Source: Symbiodinium natans
Lineage: Eukaryota; Sar; Dinophyceae; Suessiales; Symbiodiniaceae
Assembly: GCA_905221605.1 (NCBI GenBank)
Contig: CAJNDS010002355.1
Span: 97,501 to 127,500 of the forward strand
Direction of reading: 5' to 3'
DNA length: 30,000 bases
The notes under the pieces were generated by a model. That model saw nothing but the letters and a program-made list of their open reading frames with translations. It had not been told where the DNA came from and searched no databases. The translations under genes and the position numbers were made by a program. Below, piece after piece: positions 18,029 to 26,100 of this stretch (the stretch's first letter is position 1; each line of letters opens with the position of its first letter).

Positions 18029-18173
18029 CTAGGATGACCCAAAACCCTCTTAGGGTTTTCGGGAGTTTAGTGTGTACGATTTAGGGTTTAGGGTTTAGGG
18101 TTTAGGGTTTAGGGTTTAGGAGGGTTTAGGGTTTCGGGCTTAAGGGAAAAGATAAAATCTCCCAAGACCCTAC

Positions 18174-18227
18174 CAAGGAGCTTCTCGGCGTTCTCCTGCA
18201 TGATCACCTCTGCCCGCGCTCGATAGC
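18174..18227 (-). CDS. candidate exon, EVIMQENAEKLLG
   Basis: It reads YRARAEVIMQENAEKLLG between CTTGAG|G and CCTTG|GTAGGG, a helix-like heptad pattern. Function unknown. Confidence 0.42.
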
Positions 18228-18295
18228 CTCAAGGATCTTCCCGCGCCGCAAAAAATGGGGAGCCTAAAGAAACTACCAAGGCATCTCCACATGAA

Positions 18296-18540
18296 TACAT
18301 GTATATATATATATATATGTGTATATATATATATATTATTTATTTTCTATTTATTTATTTAATGTATTTCTTTACTTATTTATTTCTTTATTCACTTTTC
18401 ATTTTTATTTATTTGTTTATTAAATCTCTATTTATTTATGTATTTTATATTTTCTGTATTTATGTATGTATCTATCTATATGTATATGTCTATCTATTTA
18501 TGTATGCATGTGTCGTATGTATGTGTGTGTATATGTGTAC
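18296..18540 (+). repeat. AT-rich low-complexity tract (TATATA, TTTATTTA, TATGTATG)
   Basis: Simple-sequence DNA of about 245 bp. The plus ORF here is a Tyr/Ile run produced by the repeat. Confidence 0.95.
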
Positions 18541-18590
18541 CCAAAGTAACCCTTCAAATAAGAATTAGCTTAATTAGGCCCTTACATCAC

Positions 18591-18748
18591 AGGCAGAGGT
18601 ATCCGCCACCCTAAGCAACTCCCGGCCAAAGACCCCTCACTATGGACAATCACGCTTGACCCCACGGGCATCTCCACGCACACGGACACCCTCAAGAACA
18701 TTAAGATAGGGGGCTTCTTCAATCAGAATCGACCACTTGGGGAGTTTC
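18591..18748. CDS. coding island, strand unresolved
   Basis: Plus: about 52 codons from ACATCACAG|G to CGA|GTATGAC, including SLWTITLDPTGISTHTDTLK. Minus: about 42 codons including MFLRVSVCVEMPVGSSVIVH from about 18717 to CCT|GTGATG. Both have plausible splice borders; only one can be right. Confidence 0.5.
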
Positions 18749-18855
18749 GAGTATGACTAGGATATGGGACAAGATTGGCCGCAATTTTTGGGGTCCTGCC
18801 TTGATGGACTATAGGGTTTTTTGGGGGAGCAGATGGCTACCCCAAACCCCAAAAC

Positions 18856-18912
18856 TAAGCCATCGAGGACCGCGCGCTCAAGGAGCGTGGTATTCGCCAG
18901 GAGGCCCTTCTC
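18856..18912 (-). CDS. candidate exon, EKGLLANTTLLERAVLDGL
   Basis: 19 codons in phase 0 between AGAAG|G and TTA|GTTTTG on the minus strand. The plus frame (AIEDRALKERGIRQEALLLL) is also open. Confidence 0.38.
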
Positions 18913-19540
18913 CTTCTCTGGGCCATGTGGGTGTTCCCAAGATAGGGGGAACCAAGAGAGACCACAACCCCCTTCACAAGGACCCCTCCGAAGATAGGAA
19001 GCCCTAACCCATATGGGAAAACCTCCCGAATATGGATGCTGTTGTACACATGCTAGGTCGGTTTGAGTTCAGGTAGAGCCATGTCTGGGTAAGCTCAAGA
19101 GGGTTGAGGGTTGAGGGTTTAGCATGCTCCGGGCCTAGACCTTAAACCCTAAACTTCCCCTAGCTTCCCCCCCTTCAATAACCTTCTGAATCATCCCTAG
19201 ATAGCCTTAATTAGGGGCGCGGAACCTAGAGGGGTAGTAAAGCGGGGGGCGGAGGAGGAGGAGGAGTAGGGAAACCCGTGATAAACGTAGTGTATCTTTC
19301 AAAGGGTACTTGGGGTGCCGAGGCCAAGCTTCCTACACTCAACCCTCAACCCTAAACCCTAAACCCCAAACCCCAAACCCTAAACCCCGAACCCTAAACC
19401 CTGCACACAAAACCCGCAACCTTACTTCAACCGACCCAGGGGTTTAGGGTTTAGGGTTTGCGGTTTAGGGTTTCGGGTTGAGGGTTTCGGGTTTAAAGGT
19501 GTAGGGTTTAGCCCCTCATCAAGTTCCACCTAAAAGAAAC

Positions 19541-19659
19541 CCTCAGCCGGAACGTCGCGCCGTCCTGGATCGAGAATGTCCAATGGGCGATGATGGCGCT
19601 TCCCAGCGCGCCTGGCATGCTGGTGTTGAGGTCGTAGGGTGGCTCTGTTGCTGCCATCC
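19541..19659 (-). CDS. candidate first exon of an unidentified gene (Met at 19657)
   Basis: After TTTTTAG|GG comes ATG and the reading MAATEPPYDLNTSMPGALGS then AIIAHWTFSIQDGATFRLR, ending CTGAGG|GTTTC. The composition is strongly protein-like. In a dinoflagellate the AG upstream of the ATG could be a spliced-leader trans-splice acceptor; that is inference. Plus-strand frames are also open but less convincing. Family not recognised. Confidence 0.5.
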
Positions 19660-19696
19660 CTAAAAACCGCTTGCTGCCTTGTTCAAGAGAGACTTA

Positions 19697-19800
19697 GCTT
19701 TGGAGTAGACCCTGGAAGAAAAGTGTATACTTTTTAGGTATAAATAGCCATTATAGGAACCCTAAACCAAAAAAAGTATTAAAGTATAGTACTCCAAAGC
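19697..19800. mobile_element. MITE-like element with GCTTTGGAGTA ends
   Basis: The inverted ends are GCTTTGGAGTAG (19697) and TACTCCAAAGC (19800), with AGTGTATACTTTTT against AAAAAGTATTAAAGTAT inside. The left end with its next 30 bp (GGAGTAGACCCTGGAA.AAAA) recurs at 13515-13550. Confidence 0.6.
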
Positions 19801-19864
19801 CCAGGAGAATAGATCTTTCGGCTCGGGATTGACTGATGAGTAGTTGGCTTCTCGGGTTTATCAC

Positions 19865-19939
19865 CTCAATGAGAAGCCGGTCTGGTCGACCTTTGCTACG
19901 CGCCCTGGGTTGATCGAATGTCAAGACCTGGTTGAAAGC
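19865..19939 (-). CDS. candidate exon (25 codons), strand uncertain
   Basis: Minus: AFNQVLTFDQPRARSKGRPD then RLLIE between TCGAG|G and GAG|GTGATA. Plus: VYHLNEKPVWSTFATRPGLI is open over the same bases and looks at least as protein-like. Confidence 0.35.
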
Positions 19940-20046
19940 CTCGACAGCCCTAAACCCTAAACCCTAAACTCTAAACCCTAAACCCTAAACCCTAAACCCT
20001 AAACTCTAAACCCTAAACCCTAAACCCTAAACCCTAAACCCTAAAC

Positions 20047-20086
20047 CCATGACATCCGAAGCTCAGGGCCTGGACTTGCATGTTCC
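20047..20086 (-). CDS. candidate exon ending at a telomere-repeat donor
   Basis: It reads NMQVQALSFGCHG after CTGTCAG|G and ends CATGG|GTTTAGGG, where the first unit of the array would supply the GT donor. The same border occurs at 15126. Confidence 0.4.
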
Positions 20087-20427
20087 CTGACAGATCGGGG
20101 TAGCTTTGAGGGTCACATTACAAAATCAACTTCTCTGGCGTTATAAGGATTATCTAGGGGATCAAGAGTAATAAACGTTTAAAGTATATTCAAACCTACC
20201 CCTGGATTGCATAGGGGATTAAGGGTAGTAAAGTTTGGAAACTATGTTCAAACACCTACCCCTGGATAGGTTGGTGAGAAGGTGGAGGCTCCCAAAAAAA
20301 TCCCTAAACCCCAAACCCTAAACCCTAAACCCCAAACCCCAAACCACTAAACCCTAAACCTGAACCCTGAACCCTAAACCCCAAACCCTAAACCCTAAAC
20401 CCTGGGTGGAGGCTCCCCAAAGGGTGC

Positions 20428-20497
20428 CTGCATGCTCGCCCCGCTGCTTGGGGTGCAGGGTACTCATCTGGCGCTCGTCATCGGTAGCGACGCCCTC
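20428..20497 (-). CDS. candidate exon, minus frame
   Basis: It reads EGVATDDERQMSTLHPKQRG between CCCGAG|G and GCAG|GCACCC. A plus-strand reading (LALVIGSDALLGMNAKG) is equally open, so the strand is uncertain. Confidence 0.38.
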
Positions 20498-20519
20498 CTC
20501 GGGATGAACGCCAAGGGGT

Positions 20520-21305
20520 CAGGGTTTAGGGTTCAGGATTCAGGGTTTAGGATTTAGGATTTAGGGTTGGGGTGTTGAGGATTTAGGGTTTAGGGTTTAT
20601 AGGGTTTAGGGTTTATAGGGTTTAGGGTTTAGGGTTTAGGGTTTGGGGTTTGGGGTTTAGGGTTTAGGGTTTAGGGTTTAGGGTTTAGGGTTTAGGGTTT
20701 AGGGTTTAGGGTTTAGGGCTTAGGGTTTAGGGTTTAGGGTTTAGGGTTTAGGGTTTAGGGTTTAGGCCTTGGGGTGACCCTTTGCCTAGCGAGATTAGGG
20801 GCCAGAAACGGGGCGGAACATGTCAAAGGGCTTTCTAAGGCAACCGAACCCCTTACCATCAAAAGGGAAACCCCAAACCCCAAACCCCAAACCCCAGATC
20901 CTAAACCCTAAACCCTAAACCCTAACCCCTAGACACTAAACCCTAAACAATAAACTCTAAACCCTAAACCCGAAACCCCAAACCCGAAACCCTACACCCT
21001 AAACCCGGAGCAAGCCCTGGTTCAGACTTGGAGGCTGAACACAGGGTTGGCCGCACTGGGAACTCTCTTGGGTTGACGGTTGACACCCCATCGAGGGTTT
21101 AGGGTTTAGGGTTTAGGGTTTTAAGTTTAGGGTTTAGGGTTTAGGGTTTAGGGTTTAGGGTTTAGGGTTTAGGGTTTAGGGTTTAGGGTTTAGGGTTTAG
21201 GGTTTAGGGTTTAGGGTTTAGGGTTTAGGGTTTAGGGTTTAGGGTTTAGGGTTTAGGGTTTAGGGTCACAGGTTCAGGGTTCAGGGTTCAGGATTCAGGG
21301 GCTTA
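20520..21305. repeat. telomere-like arrays (20520-20765, 20870-21006, 21093-21305)
   Basis: Orientation runs TTTAGGG, CCCTAAA/CCCCAAA, TTTAGGG. 21093-21265 is one of the cleanest arrays (about 24 units). The islands between (20780-20870, 21010-21090) have weak open frames. Confidence 0.92.
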
Positions 21306-21313
21306 GGGCCTAC

Positions 21314-21452
21314 ATCTTCCAAATCGTGGCACCTTTTCATTAGCCAAGGCACCCAATCAATGTCATGGAAGTCTTCGTGCTGGAAAGCAAAGAAGTTGTC
21401 ATTCCAGTCAATCGAGCGGCCGATGCCATCGTGCATGGTCTCATAACCGTGC
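21314..21452 (-). CDS. candidate exon, minus frame open for about 46 codons
   Basis: It reads HGYETMHDGIGRSIDWNDNF then FAFQHEDFHDIDWVPWLMKR and CHDLED between CGAAG|G and GAAGAT|GTAGGC. Both borders fit the AG|G and GT pattern. The plus strand is also open here (EVFVLESKEVVIPVNRAADA after CATTAG), so the strand is not certain. Family not recognised. Confidence 0.45.
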
Positions 21453-21469
21453 CTTCGCGTCGCTCCCCG

Positions 21470-22230
21470 AAACCCTAAAACCCCAAACCCTAAACCCTAA
21501 ACCCTAAACCCTAAACCCTAAACCCTAAACCCTAAACCCTAAACCCTAAACCCCTGAAGCCCGAAGCCCCAAAACAAACCATGGAGCCCTTTTGAAACAA
21601 AAAAAACTCTGCCCTCAAGCCCCTGGAGCTCCAATCCCTACTTGAAGGAGGGTTATAAGCAGCCTAAGTAAGGTTATAACCATAGTTATACGTACCCGAC
21701 TGAACCTGCAAGTAGCCCCAAACCCCAAACCCCAAACCCCAAACCCCAAACCCCAAACCCCGAACCCTAAACCCTAAACCCTAAACCCCAAACCCTAAAC
21801 CCTAAACCCTAAACCCCAAACCCTAAACCCTAAACCCTAAACCCCAAACCCTAAACCCTAAACCCTAAACCCTAAACCCCAAACCCTAAACCCTAAACCC
21901 CAAACCCCAAACCCTAAACCCTAAACCCCAAACCCTAAACCCTATACCCTATACCACAAACCCCGATTGAAAACCCGCCAAAGCCCTCCGACTCGCTGAA
22001 GCCCCAAAGGCCAAGCCCCCGACATCCTCAACTAAACGTCCGTTAATCCACCCGGAAACTTTTGGGGTTTGGGGTTTAGGGTTTAGGGTTTAGGGTTTAG
22101 GGTTTAGGGTTTAGGGTTTGGGGTGTGGGGTTTAGGGTTTGGGGTTTAGGGTTTGGGGTTTGGGGTTTAGGGTTTAGGGTTTGGGGTTTAGGGTTTGGGG
22201 TTTGGGGTTTAGGGTTTAGGGTTTAGGGTT
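21470..22230. repeat. telomere-like arrays (21470-21555, 21715-21955, 22063-22236)
   Basis: The first two are CCCTAAA mixed with CCCCAAA; the third is TTTAGGG mixed with TTTGGGG. The candidate exon 21975-22026 sits between oppositely oriented fields. Confidence 0.92.
21975..22026 (-). CDS. candidate exon, DVGGLAFGASASRRALA
   Basis: It is open on the minus strand between GTTGAG|G and GGCGG|GTTTTC. It is an island between two telomere-like fields. Function unknown. Confidence 0.4.
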
Positions 22231-22236
22231 TAGGGT

Positions 22237-23119
22237 TGAATATAGGCTACAGAAACGTGGGCTCTGGTTGGCTAAGGTATGTCTGCTGTTTTCAGCTCGC
22301 AATTTCGAGTGGTCTGCAGTTCACCTGGGACCGAGGCCCAGGCGTTCCCTGCGTGCAAACATTTGCTTGCGCAGCCCCAGCGAGCAGTGGAAAAAGAACA
22401 CCCATCACTTCGTCACTATGTTACAAGATTTGCATTACAGGGCCTTAATTGTTAATCGATACTACTCCGGTGGTCCGCTAACTTCCCAACATAACCATTC
22501 TGAATAAGCCCCTAAAACACCATTCCATTAAGGCCCCATATCCGTGTTGCATGCCAACGCTGTGTCGCCCAAGGAGGCCTAGAGACGATTTAGAGTGTAG
22601 GGTTTCGGGCTTAGGGACTGATAGATCTACAACGACCTCTAGGAAAACCTCACTTTTTGAACCCGAATTGAATCTTACACCCAAAATCCCCCAAAACCGC
22701 AACTCCAAACCCAAACCCTAAACCCATAGCGCCTAAGCCCCTAACACCTAAACCCCTACACCCTGATTCATCAAGCAGCTGGCACGCGTAGCCTTTCAGT
22801 TTCGCAACTTTCAGGCTAAGGGTTTAAGGTTTAGGCCTCAGGGTCTGCAACGGCAAGAGGGTCCACAAAGTTGTGGGCGACGGCAGCCGCAACTAGTAGC
22901 TGCGCTCTCGGGCCTAGCTCAGCGTCTTTAGATCCTCAGTTGCACTTGGGACAAATCAGTAGGGTTTAGGGTTAGGGTAGTTTAAGGCAGTTTGGGGTAC
23001 TTTAGGGTAGTTTTAGAGTAGCTTAGGGTTTAGGGTTTCAGGTTTAGGGTTTAGGGTTAGTAAAAGCTGCTTCTCAAGATTCTTCATAGCAATCATCCAA
23101 AAAAAGCTTCCAGGAACGG
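22237..23119. other. stretch 3' of the kelch gene, no assigned gene
   Basis: Unique sequence with several short open frames on both strands (for example plus 22236-22448) and small telomere-like patches (22960-23060). None has splice borders or motifs I can support. Confidence 0.4.
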
Positions 23120-23145
23120 CTAAGAATCCAGCAGCCAAGTATCAC
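23120..23145 (-). CDS. kelch gene terminal exon
   Basis: This 26 bp exon encodes (S)DTWLLDS followed by TAG, completing the 'ND.W.LD' kelch strand. The acceptor is CCTAG|G. It is short, so its identity rests on phase closure, the kelch consensus and the GTGA direct repeat. Confidence 0.62.
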
Positions 23146-26100
23146 CTAGGCCCATGAGTAACCCAGGAATAAAAAGGACACCCTTTTTGGTTCAAAGGAG
23201 AGTATATGAGGAAGCTAAACCCCAAACCCTACACCCTAAACCCTACACCCTACACCCTAAACCCTAAACCCTAAACCCTAGAAAAAGGGAAATAAGGGCC
23301 TCGCTGGGTCCCAGTCACTGTCTGACTCGGGGCCGACCCCACCGAACACCACCTTGGCTCGAGTCTCCGGGTCGAAACCTTCGTTGCTGAGTGCACAGGC
23401 CCCCCAAAAAGTGCAAACTTTTCAGTTCTCTAGGGGTTAGGGTTTAGGGTTTAGGGTTTAGGGTTTAGGGTTTAGGGTTTAGGGTTTAGGGTTTAGGGTT
23501 TAGGGTTTAGGGTTTAGGGTTTAGGGGATTGGACCAAAAAAAAAAAAAATGCATAAAGTGTACTCGATCAGCTACTAAGAAACAGGCGGTGTGCCCAGTT
23601 CGCTTTGGAGGGGCCTCCTCTGCCTCGATCTGGGTCCACTTCCTGGGTCGTGGGTTCTAAAGAGCCCCTGAAAGTCACCCTTCGAACGAAAGAAGAGGAA
23701 AAAAAGAAGGAAAACACGCAACCTGAACCCTAAACTCCAACCCTAAACCCTAAACCCTAAACCCTACAGTAAACCCTAAACCCTAAACCCTAAACCCTAA
23801 ACCCTAAACCCTAAACCCTAAACCCTAAACCCTAAACCCTAAACCCTAAACCCTAAACCCTAAACCCTAAACCAACCCTAAACCCTAAACTCTAAACCCT
23901 AAATTTCCACAAACCCAAATCACGACCCAGCTTCATGGCTTTCAGGTCCAGCGACCAAAGATCATTCCCGTATGCTTCTCCCCGGCCAGCAAAATGGCTT
24001 CCAAAGATCACCTAGGTGCCCCCTATACCCTAAACCCTAAACCCTAAACCCTAAACCCTAAACCCTAAACCCTAAACCCTAACCTGCAACCTCGTCACCA
24101 GGGATCGCGACTCTGGGTCGAGCACCGCAGAGTTGCAGCGCGGTGGCGGGGCCCCCTCAGCCTCGAGCTGGGTCCACTGCATGGCCGTCAAATCCAGCAT
24201 CCAAAGATCCTAAGGGTTTAGGGTTTAGGGTTTAGGGTTTCGGGTTTCGGGTTTAGGGTTTAGGGTTCAGGGTTTAGGGTTTAGGGTTTAGGGTTTCGGG
24301 TTTCGGGTTTCGGGTTTAGGGTTTCGGGTTGAGGGTTTAGGGTTTTGGGTTTTGGGTTTAGGGCATGTAAGGGCTGTATAGGGGATTATCGGGAACAACA
24401 ACCAAAAAATGTTTGCAAATCCGAACCAGCATCGTTCAAGTTGAACCCCCCATAGATCATCATCGACCGATTTTCCTTGACTGTACTTGGAGCCCGTTGT
24501 AAAAAAACTCGATTTTTGCTGTTTCTTAGGATTCTTCACAACAACAGTTTAACCCTAAACCCTAAACCCTAAACCCTAAACCCCAAACATTTAGGGTTCT
24601 TCATAACAGCTGAAAAAAGTATTTCCGAGTACGGCGAACGCTCGGGGTCGACCACTGCGGCGTGGTGCGTCCGCGCCGGCGGCGGCCCTTCCGGCTCCAG
24701 CTGGGCCCACTTCAGGGCCTTCAAGTCGAGAGCCCACAAGTCCTAGGCTGTTTGCAGTGGCCCCTGGAAAAACAATGTATGTACTCTTTTTTTTGAGTTT
24801 GGGGTTTAGGGTTTAGAGGATTGGAGTTTCTGTAGGCTTTAGGGTTCGGGTTTAGGGTCTACTAGGAACCCAGAAAGCCAAAAAGTAAAATAAAGTATGC
24901 GACTGAACAGGCTAGAGTCATTGACGCGTTCGGAAAACTGAGAACCCGAGAAGACCACCATGGATCCTTTCTCTTGGTCAACCACTGCCGAGTGGCCTTC
25001 CCGTCCCGCAGGTGGCCCTTCTGTCTCCTAGCATGGCCATGAAACTGTAGGGTTTAGGGTTTAGGGTTTAGGGTTTAGAGTTTAGGGTTTAGGGTCTAGG
25101 GTCTAGGGTGAAAGAATATATTCCTGAATATCTTCATTCAACCCAATAAGGGAAGCGATAAGATATGTCCCTATGAAGGGGCCTGCCTAGTCCTTCCATG
25201 TGCTTCAAAAAATCAAAAATATTCTTCCTTATCAGGGTACTAAAGGGATTATTATTTTCCTATTTTTTTTTGGGGGGGGGGGAGGGGGTTCTTAAGCAAA
25301 TAGTAGAGTCTCGAGCTGCGCCCAGGTCATGGTCTTCAGGTCTAGAGCCCACACGTCGTTGAAGTACGCGAGACCAGGGCCCTCACCGGAGCCAACGCCC
25401 CCAAAGACGATCATGGATCCTTTCCTGGCTGGGCCTTTCTAAACTCTCTGAAAGATATGTATGCAATAATGTATAGGGTCCCTGTGTAAACCCAAATAAG
25501 GGAAAGTAAATATCTATAAATCATGTCTGGGGTCCCTTTATAAGCCCAAAAAAGGGAAAATAAAAATATCCATAAATCATGTATAGGGTCCCTTTATAAG
25601 CCCAAAATAAGGGAAATATAAGTTGTCCCAAAAAACAACCTCGCTGCTCTTGGTCCACCACGGCGGAGTGGCCCTGCCGGCCTGGCGGTGCCCCCTCGAG
25701 CTCAAAGTGAGTCCACTTCATGTCCTTCAAGTTCAACCGCCATAAACCCCAAAAGCTTTCCCCTAAACCCTGAACGCTGAACCCTGAACCCTGAACCCTA
25801 AACCCTAAACCCTAAACCCTACACCCTAAACCCTAAACCCTAAACCCTATAAGCCCTAAACCCCACTTCATGTCCTTCAGGCTCAGCCGCCACACGTCAT
25901 TGGCAAAACCGCCCGAGGCCAAGCCGCCCCCGAAGACCACCAAGTCCCGAGTTGCTGGGTCGAAAACTGCCGAGTGCTTGCCTAGACCCGGGAGTAGCCT
26001 AGGAATCAAGAAGGGCTACCCTTTTTCAGCTTTCAGGGGACTATCAGGGAACCCCTAAACCCACCCTAAACCCCAAGCCCTAAGCCCTAAGCCCTTAACC

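Larger units (their letters stand above)
19335..20403. repeat. telomere-like arrays (19335-19405, 19438-19510, 19948-20047, 20300-20403)
   Basis: CCCTAAA orientation except 19438-19510 (TTTAGGG). 20110-20290 is unique AT-rich sequence with GGATTA.AAGTAAT.AA repeated twice (20155 and 20213); no gene seen. Confidence 0.88.
23215..24590. repeat. telomere-like arrays inside kelch introns (23215-23280, 23432-23525, 23725-23900, 24030-24082, 24213-24362, 24549-24590)
   Basis: Each lies wholly inside one intron. In the sense direction (minus) some read TTTAGGG (23215-23280, 23725-23900, 24030-24082, 24549-24590) and others CCCTAAA (23432-23525, 24213-24362). An A-run lies at 23535-23549. Confidence 0.92.

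Noticed and set aside
18299-18568. Tyr/Ile-rich plus ORF resembling a membrane protein
   Set aside because: It is the translation of an AT-rich microsatellite tract.
18753-19007. 84-codon plus ORF, and the plus reading NMDAVVHMLGRFEF near 19030
   Set aside because: The ORF is Pro/Gly/Trp-rich with no motif, and the second reading has an in-frame stop and no acceptor before it; a minus-strand exon fits part of the stretch better, though not decisively.
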